Shown here: positions 17,687-25,210 of the stretch, piece by piece | Position numbering within the stretch: position 1 is the first letter of the stretch | How the letters are laid out: every line of letters begins with the position of its first letter | IMG/VR virus record: IMGVR_UViG_3300013104_000009 | Span: 1 to 47,521 of that record | Strand: one strand, 5' to 3' | Source: a virus | Length of the DNA: 47,521 nucleotides | Notes under the pieces: generated by a model | Told to the model about the DNA's origin: nothing | The model's input: the letters and a program-made list of their open reading frames with translations, nothing else | The model's database searches: none | Translations under genes and position numbers: made by a program

Positions 17687-18948
17687 TGAACCAACACTAC
17701 TTCGATGTGCCGTTTGCATTCGGCGGGGACGTTACCGCGATTCCCGATCCGTTGCAAACGGGCGGCACGGTGTCATTCACCGAAGGCTGGAACTACAACT
17801 ATCAGCGAAATCTGGCGACCGACCCGGCGGCGCTGCCGATCGATCGATCGACGATGAACTGGCTGTTGCTGCAAGTGACGCAGGCAATTCAAGCCCTGCA
17901 ACAACAAGGCACGCCGGAATTCATCCTTGCGTCGCAAAACGGCGGCGTCGCGTACTCGTATGGCAAGGGTGCAGTCGTGTTGTGGTCGTCAAGCGGTACC
18001 GCGCCGTTCACTAAGTACGTTTCGTTGACGGCAAGCAACGCGAATACGCCGTCCGCATCGGATCCGCTCGGCACGACGACCGGTTGGCAAGTCGTCTGCG
18101 ATCCGATCGCGACCAGTGCGCAAGCAGCGGCCGGCACCGATAACGCAAGCATCATGACGCCGCTGCTCGTCGCGCAACAGACCGCGTTGCGTGCCCTGCT
18201 TGCTGGCAATGGTTCTCAGGTGTTCAACGTCGGCCCGGCAACGGCTGCAACGCACGCGCCCGAAGCGTCGCAAGTGCAAGCCGCTGCGTTCAACTACGCA
18301 GGCGCGGCGGGCGGCACTGCAAACGCACTCACCGCGACGCTGACGCCGGCCCCTGCGTCCCTGACGGATGATCTCGTCGTGTGCGTGCGCGTGGCTGCAA
18401 ACAACACGGGCGCGACGACTCTGAACCTGAACGGGCTTGGCGTCAAAACCGTAGTCGGTGCGGCACACAGCGCACTGCAAGGCGGCGAACTCATTGCCGG
18501 TGGCTTCGCGACATTCGCGTATTCAACGAACCTTGGTAACTTCGTGTTGCTTTATACGACGGGCGGCGCCGAACAAGTCGCCAACGCGACGCAATCGCAA
18601 CATGCCGTTGCGATGGGTCAATTGTTTGCCGGTGCCGGCGCCGCGTCGCTGAAAGGCATTTCGCGCAATACGACGTCCGGTTCGCTCGTCGTGCCCAACG
18701 GCGTAACAACGATGTACGTTTCTGGTGTTGCGCCGGGCGGCGGCGGGTGCCGGTGCGGGTGGTGGTTCAACCAACTTTGCAGGTTCGGGCGGCGGTTCGG
18801 GCGGCGCCGGACAAAGTGTCATTCGTCAAGCATTTACGGTTGTTCCGGGCCAAACGATCACATGGACAATCGGATCAGCGGGAACGGGCGGTACTGGAAA
18901 CGCTGGCGGCGGCACGGCAGGGACGAGCGGCGGCAACATCGTAATTAG
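17686..18948 (+). CDS. Tail fibre, N-terminal part (reading frame broken)
   Basis: The start MNQHYFDVPFAFGGDVTAIP is a baseplate-attachment domain. Residues about 135-175 hold the AQAAAGTDNASIMTPLLVAQQ motif common to phage tail fibres, followed by beta-structured repeats up to about residue 350. After VSGVAPGGGG the frame runs into an arginine/cysteine-rich string that has no protein-like character until the stop at 18948. The true continuation lies in the next frame from about 18746. One extra G in the GGG at 18745-18747 explains it. Joined, the fibre would be about 541 residues. Confidence 0.85.
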   Translation: MNQHYFDVPFAFGGDVTAIPDPLQTGGTVSFTEGWNYNYQRNLATDPAALPIDRSTMNWLLLQVTQAIQALQQQGTPEFILASQNGGVAYSYGKGAVVLWSSSGTAPFTKYVSLTASNANTPSASDPLGTTTGWQVVCDPIATSAQAAAGTDNASIMTPLLVAQQTALRALLAGNGSQVFNVGPATAATHAPEASQVQAAAFNYAGAAGGTANALTATLTPAPASLTDDLVVCVRVAANNTGATTLNLNGLGVKTVVGAAHSALQGGELIAGGFATFAYSTNLGNFVLLYTTGGAEQVANATQSQHAVAMGQLFAGAGAASLKGISRNTTSGSLVVPNGVTTMYVSGVAPGGGGCRCGWWFNQLCRFGRRFGRRRTKCHSSSIYGCSGPNDHMDNRISGNGRYWKRWRRHGRDERRQHRN

Positions 18949-19312
18949 TGGCGGCATTACTTTGACGCTCACGGGTGGTTCGGTTGGCACGAACGGTATT
19001 AACGGCAACCTTTCCGGCGGTGGCAATCTTGCCGGCGGTGGCTATGGTGCAGGTTTCCCGAACGGCTCTTTCGGCAGCGACGTGACGTTGAACAACGCTA
19101 GCGGTAACGGCGGAGTCGGTGCAAGTAGCCCGTTTGGCGGCGGTGGCGGCAGCGGTCGTGCGGCGCAAGGTGCTAACGGCACCCCCGGTCAGAACGCATA
19201 TGGATTCGGCGGCGGTGGCGGTGGCGGTGGCGGCATCTACGGGGGCACGGGCTCTTACGTTGGTGGCAATGGCGGCAATGCCGGGGCGGGCCTGCTGATA
19301 TTCGAGTGGTAA
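18725..19312 (+). CDS. Tail fibre, glycine-rich C-terminal part
   Basis: The real coding sequence of the fibre tip enters this frame around 18746. It is a glycine-rich sandwich with many GGG and GGGG runs (GAGAGGGSTNFAGSGGG and later GFGGGGGGGGG), ending AGLLIFEW. Glycine-rich tips of this kind bind the host receptor, and their ends vary between close phages. There is no convincing start of its own: the GTG at 18725 lacks a ribosome site. It is therefore read as the tail of the fibre gene that starts at 17686. Confidence 0.8.
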   Translation: MLRRAAAGAGAGGGSTNFAGSGGGSGGAGQSVIRQAFTVVPGQTITWTIGSAGTGGTGNAGGGTAGTSGGNIVISGGITLTLTGGSVGTNGINGNLSGGGNLAGGGYGAGFPNGSFGSDVTLNNASGNGGVGASSPFGGGGGSGRAAQGANGTPGQNAYGFGGGGGGGGGIYGGTGSYVGGNGGNAGAGLLIFEW

Positions 19313-19329
19313 TAACAAGGATAACTATC

Positions 19330-19593
19330 ATGACCAACGAAACATTCGCAGCAAGTGCCGTCAAAGTAACGGCAGTTAATACGGGGGCAGCAATCAGCAT
19401 GATTCACGATTCGGGGAGTATCAGCACGGTTGCCGGCGTACTTGCTGCAACCTATTCTGTTATCCAGATCGTCAAGGCGTTGCCGTGGATGACCGACTAC
19501 GCAATAGCGGTCTGGTCCGGCATCCGTGGCGATTGGTCGCACTGGCGCAGCATTGCCAGAAAGGAAGAAAAGGGTAATGTCGACACTCAGTAA
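19330..19593 (+). CDS. Holin
   Basis: 87 residues from ATG 19330 (AAGGA upstream). It has one clear hydrophobic helix (about residues 31-50, STVAGVLAATYSVIQIVKAL), a possible second short one (YAIAVWSGI) and a charged C-terminus (SIARKEEKGN). It lies immediately before the endolysin and overlaps its start by 17 bases, the standard lysis-cassette place. With a SAR endolysin next door it may act as a pinholin that depolarises the membrane. Family matches were not checked. Confidence 0.78.
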   Translation: MTNETFAASAVKVTAVNTGAAISMIHDSGSISTVAGVLAATYSVIQIVKALPWMTDYAIAVWSGIRGDWSHWRSIARKEEKGNVDTQ

Positions 19594-20077
19594 AAAGGTG
19601 CTCGCGTTGGTTGCGGCCGGCGCGTCAGCACTCACAATTGCATCGCAGTTCCTGCACGAAAAGGAAGGTGACGATAGGCTCGTTGCGTATCAAGACGGGT
19701 CCGGCATTTGGACTGCATGCGAGGGCGTCACAAAGGGGGTGAAGAAGGGCGACCGATTCACCCCCGAGCAATGCACGAGGATGAATGCTGACGCGCTGAA
19801 CGAAGCGTCCGCAGAAGTCGACAAAATCGTGAAAGTGCCGCTCAGTGAACCGGAACGCGCAGCCGTGATTTCATTCTGCGCGTACAACATCGGGCCGGGA
19901 AAGTGCGCAAAAAGCACTTTCCTTTCGCAACTTAACGCAGGCAATCGCGCCGCAGCGTGCGAGCAAATCAAACGTTGGATTTTCGACGGTGGGCGCGATT
20001 GCCGCATTCGGGGGAATAACTGCTATGGGCAGGTAATCCGCCGTCAACAGGAATCCGAACTATGCCGACTGAATTAG
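19577..20077 (+). CDS. SAR endolysin, GH24 lysozyme
   Basis: 166 residues. Residues about 6-26 (KKVLALVAAGASALTIASQFL) are a weakly hydrophobic, Ala/Gly/Ser-rich signal-anchor-release segment, so the enzyme is exported by Sec and stays tethered until the holin triggers. The lysozyme (muramidase) core follows: E30, D40 and T46 in EGDDRLVAYQDGSGIWTACEGVT. The E-to-D gap is one residue longer than in T4 lysozyme. Cysteines at 48, 109, 116 and others may regulate folding. The C-terminus ends CRLN. ATG 19577 follows an AAGGG site. Confidence 0.9.
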   Translation: MSTLSKKVLALVAAGASALTIASQFLHEKEGDDRLVAYQDGSGIWTACEGVTKGVKKGDRFTPEQCTRMNADALNEASAEVDKIVKVPLSEPERAAVISFCAYNIGPGKCAKSTFLSQLNAGNRAAACEQIKRWIFDGGRDCRIRGNNCYGQVIRRQQESELCRLN

Positions 20078-20589
20078 AAACATGCACGATTGCCGCGCTC
20101 GTCGGCATGCTGTTGGGCGGTAGCGTGACATACGCTATCACTCACAAAATCGACGGTGCGGCACTCGCTCAGGAACAGAAAGCGCATTCCGACGATATCA
20201 GTCGAATCAATGCGACGGCGGCGCAACAACTGGCAGACGCAATTGCCAAGCGTCAAGTCGCAGAAGGCAAGGTTGTCACCATTCAACAGCAGTACGAACA
20301 GGAGATTGCAAATCATGCGAAGGACGCATTGGATTTTCGCGCTCGCTTGCTTGCTGGCACTCAGCGCGTGCGGGTCCGCACCGTCGCGGGTAGTTGTGCC
20401 GGCGCCGCAAGTCAAAGCACCAGCACCGCCCCCGGAACTGATGACACCGCCAGCTACGCAGACATTGCACCAGCAGTTGCAGCAGGCGTTTACGCTGTAG
20501 CGGATCAGGGCGACGCTGAAATCATCAAGTTGCGTCGGTTGCAGGAATACATAAAAGGCTTGCAAGACGATGGATACATCAACAAATAG
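20062..20589 (+). CDS. Rz: Rz inner-membrane spanin
   Basis: 175 residues. A transmembrane helix near the start (CTIAALVGMLLGGSVTYAIT) is followed by an Ala/Gln-rich coiled coil (about 35-95), the layout of i-spanins. It would span the periplasm and, together with Rz1, fuse inner and outer membranes at the last step of lysis. It starts inside the endolysin end, and Rz1 is encoded inside it in the +1 frame. The C-terminal 80 residues extend beyond the usual spanin core. Confidence 0.88.
   Translation: MPTELETCTIAALVGMLLGGSVTYAITHKIDGAALAQEQKAHSDDISRINATAAQQLADAIAKRQVAEGKVVTIQQQYEQEIANHAKDALDFRARLLAGTQRVRVRTVAGSCAGAASQSTSTAPGTDDTASYADIAPAVAAGVYAVADQGDAEIIKLRRLQEYIKGLQDDGYINK
20315..20500 (+). 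CDS. Rz1: Rz1 outer-membrane lipoprotein spanin, embedded in Rz
   Basis: 61 residues encoded wholly inside Rz in the +1 frame. It starts MRRTHWIFALACLLALSACG: a signal peptide with the lipobox LSAC, so the mature protein begins with a lipidated cysteine. The mature part is proline-rich (VVVPAPQVKAPAPPPELMTPP), as in other Rz1 proteins. It binds the Rz C-terminus. The nested arrangement matches lambda-type spanin pairs. Confidence 0.85.
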   Translation: MRRTHWIFALACLLALSACGSAPSRVVVPAPQVKAPAPPPELMTPPATQTLHQQLQQAFTL

Positions 20590-20815
20590 TTTCGTCACAC
20601 TTTCGGATGCGCTCGCCGCCGTGTATGCGCATCCGTTGTGTCAGTCGTTTCAAGAGACTCCGACGCAATACGTTGTGTTCTACCCGTCGACGTACAAGAT
20701 TCCGGGCGGTGTGACGGTGCAACGCGGGCTCGACGATCTGGCAGCTATGACGCTGCTGTATCAGCGGCTTGATGACTTTTGGAACGCGCAGCGACTACAG
20801 GTCGCGAAGCAATAG
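20570..20815 (+). CDS. Hypothetical protein at the end of the lysis operon
   Basis: 81 residues, no family recognised. The start overlaps the Rz end by 20 bases. It has aromatic residues in TQYVVFYPSTYKIPGG and a helical C-terminus, with no signal peptide or membrane segment. It is the last gene before a terminator shared with the leftward replication operon. It is not needed for a standard lysis cassette, so its function is open. Confidence 0.7.
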   Translation: MDTSTNSFVTLSDALAAVYAHPLCQSFQETPTQYVVFYPSTYKIPGGVTVQRGLDDLAAMTLLYQRLDDFWNAQRLQVAKQ

Positions 20816-20845
20816 AAAAAGGCCCGCTCGATGCGGGCCTTTCTG
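20816..20845. terminator. Bidirectional terminator between converging operons
   Basis: AAAAAGGCCCGC pairs with GCGGGCCTTTCT (stem 20821-20827 with 20833-20839). The A tract on one side and T tract on the other let it end both the rightward lysis operon and the leftward polymerase operon. Confidence 0.88.
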
Positions 20846-20846
20846 T

Positions 20847-21020
20847 TTAATGCAGGTAGGTAACGCAAACAATTGCAGCGTGCATGTCGTCGTGCCTGTC
20901 CGGCATGTCGTTGAATACGGCAACCGTCGCGCCGGTCGGGTTGCCGTTGGTTGCACATTTCTGACTTGTCCAACGCGCCTCATCGTTCGTCTGTTGAAAA
21001 ACCACCGTATAGAGCGTCAT
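20847..21020 (-). CDS. Hypothetical small protein downstream of DNA polymerase
   Basis: 57 residues. ATG 21020 overlaps the polymerase stop by ATGA, so translation is coupled. It starts MTLYTVVFQQTNDEARWTSQ and has two cysteines. No family recognised. It is the last gene of the leftward operon. Confidence 0.7.
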   Translation of the reverse strand: MTLYTVVFQQTNDEARWTSQKCATNGNPTGATVAVFNDMPDRHDDMHAAIVCVTYLH

Positions 21021-22912
21021 CGTTCGATCCTCATCGTTGCTAACAGCTTGCGGGCGTGCTCGACGTAGTATTCGTAATCGATCCAATCGGGAAACTCGTC
21101 AGGCATGCGCATCAACGGCCATGCGCCGGTACTGTCTGCCACCATGTTGCCATTGGTCTTGTAGTGGATTGCGCCGCGATAGTCACGCCGGTACGCCCAA
21201 CGTACCACCTTGCCAAGCAGTTCATATGATCCGGGTGTGTCCTGCTCGAATTGCTCGTGCTCAGTGCCCTCATAGAGTCGGCGAATCGCACCACCCTTCA
21301 CGGTGCGAACCGACACGAACTTGCGGATGTCGCGGCATCTGTAGATCGTTTCGTCGATCGGCGTACCATCCTTAATGAGTGCAATTACCGCATCGGCGCA
21401 AATCTCGCGATGTGGCGCTTTTGACGATGAAGGGCCGCTACCAACGTCCGGCGCCGTGAAAATTCCTTTGCGCTTCACTTCGCCGTCATCAGTGATTGCG
21501 AAATAGTTATTCACGTCACGGAAATAGATGCCGCGATACACGGCATGCTCTAATTCCATTTCGGTCAGCGCTTCCCATTCCCTCATGATGCGGTCGCGAA
21601 TTGGCATTAACGGAACCGGGCACCGCGTCACGATACCGTCAGTGTTGGCAGATACGACGCTGACGCCAGCTAGTTCAAGCGATTCAATCAACATCAGCAA
21701 ATACAACTGTCCAGTGATGGTGATTTGCATAAGCAGTTCAGGCGCATATGCCATGCTGTACTTGCTGCCGAGTTTGCCGAACCAACCGTTAAGCACAATC
21801 TTTTTGCTGTTGCCTTCACGCTTGCGTTTCGCGCGCTTGGCTGCCATCCGCTCGTCATATATTCGACGGTAAATGACAAGCTGTTCGGGGCCGCATTGTT
21901 CGGGGAACAAACCAAGTGTGATGTAGATTTTCGGATAGTATGAACCCACGTCACTGTCACAAATAACATCCGTCGCGCTCGTCTCGTACCAAACGCCGGA
22001 TTCCTGAGAGTGCAAACCACCGGCCCCGAACTTATAGACGCTCGTGCCGATCTTGACGCGGATAGCTTTAACGGCAGCGTGCATCTGGATACCGGTTTTC
22101 ACCTTAACTTCGTTGCCATCGTCGTCATAGTCCGTCGTTGTACCGTCGCGGATCGTGAACGGTGAGGAGGCAACAATTCGTAGCACTTCCTGCAATTGTT
22201 CGGTTTTGAAACTGATATTTCGCGGAACCTGATACGTGAACTGATAACCATCCGGGCGTTGCATCGGTTGCGGCCGGAAACCAAGCCGCGAGCGCGTGAT
22301 GGCTTCGGCAATCTGCGCATCCGATTTGCTACGGACGTCGATACCGATTTCATCACTGATGTGTTCACGCAGCGGTATCCATTCTTTATCGCATGCGATT
22401 TCGTACAGACGCTTCGTCACGGCAAGATCGTTACCGCAATACGTCGACAGCTTAATGCGCTCGATCATGCTGATATCTTGCGACGGATCGATCGGCAAAT
22501 CTTGGATAGTCGGGCAATGCGCGATACCCGCATATGCCTTCAAGCTGATGCGAACGCCCGGCAACACTTCCATGATGTCGATATGATCCGTGTATTCGGG
22601 CATACCAACATTGAACGCGCGATAGAAATCCCACGGTTTCAAACCGCGCGTGATGATCAAATCGTTTGCATCCTTCAATGCTTGGTTGTCGACGCCAGTC
22701 AAAGCGAGTGCAAGTATCGGACAGTCATAGTTGCCGCTGTTGAAACCAACAATTGTGTATTGCGCAAGAATTGACAGAATTCCCACGCGATTTAACGGCT
22801 GACCCGGAAACATGGCGAATTCAACATGCGAGCCATCCGGCAACAAAAATTTGCACAAGAAGTAGTTGCGGTACGTTTCCAGATCGAAAAACGCTATCGG
22901 GCGTTTTGTCAT
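21017..22912 (-). CDS. Family B DNA polymerase with 3'-5' exonuclease
   Basis: 631 residues. Exonuclease motifs: ExoI FDLET (D10, E12), ExoII GFNSGNYDCPIL (N58, D63), ExoIII YCGND (Y158, D162). Polymerase motifs: A with D321-VGSYYP, B with KIVLNGWFGK (K371, N375, G379) and C with ANTDG (D425). All catalytic acidic residues are present, so proofreading and synthesis should both work. ATG 22912 is chosen for the GGAG site seven bases upstream rather than in-frame ATGs at 22924 and 22939. It is the replicative polymerase of the phage, expressed leftward with the ssDNA-binding protein. Confidence 0.92.
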   Translation of the reverse strand: MTKRPIAFFDLETYRNYFLCKFLLPDGSHVEFAMFPGQPLNRVGILSILAQYTIVGFNSGNYDCPILALALTGVDNQALKDANDLIITRGLKPWDFYRAFNVGMPEYTDHIDIMEVLPGVRISLKAYAGIAHCPTIQDLPIDPSQDISMIERIKLSTYCGNDLAVTKRLYEIACDKEWIPLREHISDEIGIDVRSKSDAQIAEAITRSRLGFRPQPMQRPDGYQFTYQVPRNISFKTEQLQEVLRIVASSPFTIRDGTTTDYDDDGNEVKVKTGIQMHAAVKAIRVKIGTSVYKFGAGGLHSQESGVWYETSATDVICDSDVGSYYPKIYITLGLFPEQCGPEQLVIYRRIYDERMAAKRAKRKREGNSKKIVLNGWFGKLGSKYSMAYAPELLMQITITGQLYLLMLIESLELAGVSVVSANTDGIVTRCPVPLMPIRDRIMREWEALTEMELEHAVYRGIYFRDVNNYFAITDDGEVKRKGIFTAPDVGSGPSSSKAPHREICADAVIALIKDGTPIDETIYRCRDIRKFVSVRTVKGGAIRRLYEGTEHEQFEQDTPGSYELLGKVVRWAYRRDYRGAIHYKTNGNMVADSTGAWPLMRMPDEFPDWIDYEYYVEHARKLLATMRIER

Positions 22913-22925
22913 TTGCGACTCCATG

Positions 22926-22950
22926 AAAAACGCCCGCATGGAGCGGGCGT
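22926..22950 (-). terminator. Intrinsic terminator between ssDNA-binding protein and polymerase
   Basis: On the minus strand CGCCCGC pairs with GCGGGCG (plus positions 22943-22949 and 22931-22937), followed by TTTTTC. It would lower polymerase transcription relative to the upstream, more abundant ssDNA-binding protein. Confidence 0.85.
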
Positions 22951-22951
22951 C

Positions 22952-22974
22952 ATATTACTAACGGTCAGACGTTA
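22952..22974 (-). promoter_or_regulatory. Possible promoter with operator half-site before the polymerase
   Basis: The minus strand reads CTGGCA, then 17 bases containing ACCGTTAG, then TAATAT. The half palindrome ACCGTTAGTAA matches the repeated operator of this genome. A start site would lie inside the left arm of the terminator hairpin, letting the polymerase transcript escape it. Both promoter boxes are only 4 of 6 matches. Confidence 0.4.
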
Positions 22975-24051
22975 TGCCAGATAGCCGTGCTGGCGCAGCA
23001 TCGCGTCGTTCCAGCCGTTGCCGATCGCTTGCGCGTAGCTCGCGAATCCCGCAGCGAGCGCGGCCGGCGTGAGTTGCGGACCTGCGACGGGCGGCGTCGG
23101 AGCGACGGGCGGCGTCGGCACTGCCGGTGCTGCTGCTGCTGCTGCCAACAGATAGCCGTGCTGTTGCAGCGCTGCATCGGTCCAACCGCCCGCAATAGCG
23201 GCGGCGTACGTCGTGAATCCCGCAGCGAGCGCGGCCGGCGTGAGTTGCGGACCTGCGACGGGCGGCGTCGGAGCGACGGGCGGCGTCGGAGCGACGGGCG
23301 GCGTCGGAGCGACGGGCGGCGTCGGAGCGACGGGCGGCGTCGGCACTGCCGGTGCAGTGTTGGCCGGATTCGCACCGGGCACGCAACCAGCCGGCAGCGT
23401 GCCCGCCATGACGTTCGCGAACGCATCTGCTGCTTTCGGGCCGCTCACGATGCGCGGGCCGCCGCCGACGAAGCACACCATGTTGCCGTTGACGTACACG
23501 CCCGGTGTTTGCGACGGGTTGTTATCCTGCACGGTGCCGTTGATCGCAACGTAATCGCCCGGTAATACGCGCGACTTGTCTTGCAACTGCTGCGCCGGAT
23601 CCAGACCGACGTTGATATCGAATACTCGCGGCGAAAACGTGCTGGAAAACACAACGATCCAGTGACCGGCCCAACCTTCTTTCTGATTGTTCGGCTTGCC
23701 CTGATTGTCGAACCCGTCGCCGTCCTTGATCTTCGTCGCGAACGTCACGCCCGGCGAGAGGCTGGCCTTACCCGTGACCGGATCGACCGGCCCTTGGTAG
23801 TACTGCGGGTAGCCCGCACGGCCGGCGTCGTGAATCGTCCGATAGAAGTTGTTGAATTCTTCGTTCGGTTGGCCGTTCGCAAGCACCTTCGGGAACGCCA
23901 CGCCGAACGACCATTGCGTAGCCGGCTTGCCTGCGTTCGGACCGGTCTTGATGACGCGCGGTTGGCCCTTGCTATCCGTCGTGGAACCTTCCCACACCGA
24001 ACCGAAAACCATACGACCAACCGGGGACGTGAAGTTGATGGGTTGACCCAT
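22972..24051 (-). CDS. ssDNA-binding protein (gp2.5/DUF2815-type) with duplicated C-terminal module
   Basis: 359 residues. Residues 1-205 are an OB-fold ssDNA-binding domain of the T7 gp2.5/DUF2815 type, starting MGQPINFTSPVGRMVFGSVW. Then comes a low-complexity linker of PTPPVA hexapeptides (five in a row), a module GPQLTPAALAAGF...GWTDAALQQHGYL, two more hexapeptides and a second copy of the module ending GWNDAMLRQHGYLA. The module is the likely partner-binding tail, in place of the acidic tail of gp2.5. It would coat ssDNA and recruit polymerase or helicase. AAGGA precedes the ATG. Confidence 0.88.
   Translation of the reverse strand: MGQPINFTSPVGRMVFGSVWEGSTTDSKGQPRVIKTGPNAGKPATQWSFGVAFPKVLANGQPNEEFNNFYRTIHDAGRAGYPQYYQGPVDPVTGKASLSPGVTFATKIKDGDGFDNQGKPNNQKEGWAGHWIVVFSSTFSPRVFDINVGLDPAQQLQDKSRVLPGDYVAINGTVQDNNPSQTPGVYVNGNMVCFVGGGPRIVSGPKAADAFANVMAGTLPAGCVPGANPANTAPAVPTPPVAPTPPVAPTPPVAPTPPVAPTPPVAGPQLTPAALAAGFTTYAAAIAGGWTDAALQQHGYLLAAAAAAPAVPTPPVAPTPPVAGPQLTPAALAAGFASYAQAIGNGWNDAMLRQHGYLA
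23044..23289 (-). repeat. 75-bp direct repeat and 18-bp tandem repeats in the ssDNA-binding gene
   Basis: Bases 23044-23118 and 23215-23289 are identical over 75 bp, 171 bp (57 codons) apart, so a 57-residue module was duplicated recently. Next to it an 18-bp unit coding PTPPVA is repeated five times in tandem to about 23345. Slippage there would change linker length in whole hexapeptides without breaking the frame. Confidence 0.92.
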
Positions 24052-24055
24052 TTTG

Positions 24056-25210
24056 CTAATCCTTTTTCAAGTGTGAAAATGCTTTGACTGCACGATTGCC
24101 GTCAAATCGTACTAACTTCAATTCGCCGCGCCGCTGTTGCGTGTACGACTCGACGAATTCCTTTGGTAACACATTTGCTGCCTGTAACGGGGTTACTGCT
24201 TTCGCCGGCTTTCGAAGATTCGCGCCGAGCAAATCGCCCATTGCAATCGCTGCCTGCTCGGCTTGCTCATCAATCCAAACCTTGCGACCCTTGCCCGCTT
24301 CCATCGCGTAATGCGGAAACTGCTCACCCTTGCGAATCAGATACGCCGCCTGCGCCTGCAAGCCCGTCAACCGCGCTTCGATCATTCGTGCCGCATCTTC
24401 CAACCGCAGCATTTCGTAATCGATCGCAGCGACTGGCAGATCGTGCATATCCGGCTCGCCTGACACTTCCAACGCGCGCATGCCGGCTGCATGGCAAACG
24501 CTGCATCCAACACGCGCAGCACAATCATCGCACTGCGGGCCGGCGATTGCCGGTGCGTGCTCCCCCATCGCAATTGATGCTGCCATGCGCAACGCGTCTA
24601 TGTATGGCAATAGATCGCGAAACGCCACCATTTGCTTACGGACGGGCCCGTCTCGGTGATATGCGCGGGGTTGCACGATTACGAACTCGATCATCAATCC
24701 TACGTCGTCGCGCCATTCAGGGTAGTTATCAAGAATGGCCGAAGCATAACCAATCAACTGCCAATTCGGAAACACTTCAATGGGTCGATAACCGCCTTTC
24801 AGATCAGCGACGATCAAAACGTTGTAGTACTGCGTAGCACCGCAGCAAAACGCATCGGGCGTACCGCCGCAATTCGGATGTATCGACGGTGCCGAAAGCT
24901 GCTCTTCGATGTGCCATTTTGCGCCGTACTCTGCCAACGTTTCAACGTAGAATTCAGCACTATCGAACAACTCGTCAGTAATGGTCACACCGTTAGGTGC
25001 AACATCGCCGACTTGCGGACGTCTGCCGAACGGATCGTCTAATCGTTCTGCAACCCAATGTATTGCCGTCCCTTCTTCGCGTATCGTGTTGTCGCCAAGC
25101 GACTCGACGACGGCCGCTTGTGGTGTGCGCTGCATCGGGACGGATGCAGCGCAGCGAACCCATGACGCAGCCTGCGACAACCGCAATGCGTAGGGGCTCG
25201 CTTCGGCCAT
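24056..25210 (-). CDS. DUF2800 nuclease, RecB/Cas4-like with Fe-S cysteines
   Basis: 384 residues. The start RLSQAASWVRCAASV is the DUF2800 signature with cysteine C20. The nuclease core shows GGTPDAF and VADLKGGYRPIEV, giving the D and D-x-K of the PD-(D/E)XK fold, followed by the Q of QLIGYA. The later cluster CDDCAARVGCSVC, with C20, resembles the four-cysteine iron-sulphur site of Cas4/AddB nucleases. It is probably a recombination exonuclease working with the ssDNA-binding protein next to it (5-base gap). Its start overlaps the upstream stop (TAATG). Confidence 0.85.
   Translation of the reverse strand: MAEASPYALRLSQAASWVRCAASVPMQRTPQAAVVESLGDNTIREEGTAIHWVAERLDDPFGRRPQVGDVAPNGVTITDELFDSAEFYVETLAEYGAKWHIEEQLSAPSIHPNCGGTPDAFCCGATQYYNVLIVADLKGGYRPIEVFPNWQLIGYASAILDNYPEWRDDVGLMIEFVIVQPRAYHRDGPVRKQMVAFRDLLPYIDALRMAASIAMGEHAPAIAGPQCDDCAARVGCSVCHAAGMRALEVSGEPDMHDLPVAAIDYEMLRLEDAARMIEARLTGLQAQAAYLIRKGEQFPHYAMEAGKGRKVWIDEQAEQAAIAMGDLLGANLRKPAKAVTPLQAANVLPKEFVESYTQQRRGELKLVRFDGNRAVKAFSHLKKD

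Noticed and set aside
23230-23345. 18-bp tandem repeats resembling a short CRISPR array
   Set aside because: The units are directly adjacent with no spacers, and they code for a PTPPVA linker within an intact gene.
24165-24185. GTAACGGGGTTAC within the DUF2800 gene as another operator
   Set aside because: The half-sites are similar, but the spacing differs, it is inside coding sequence and no promoter boxes surround it.
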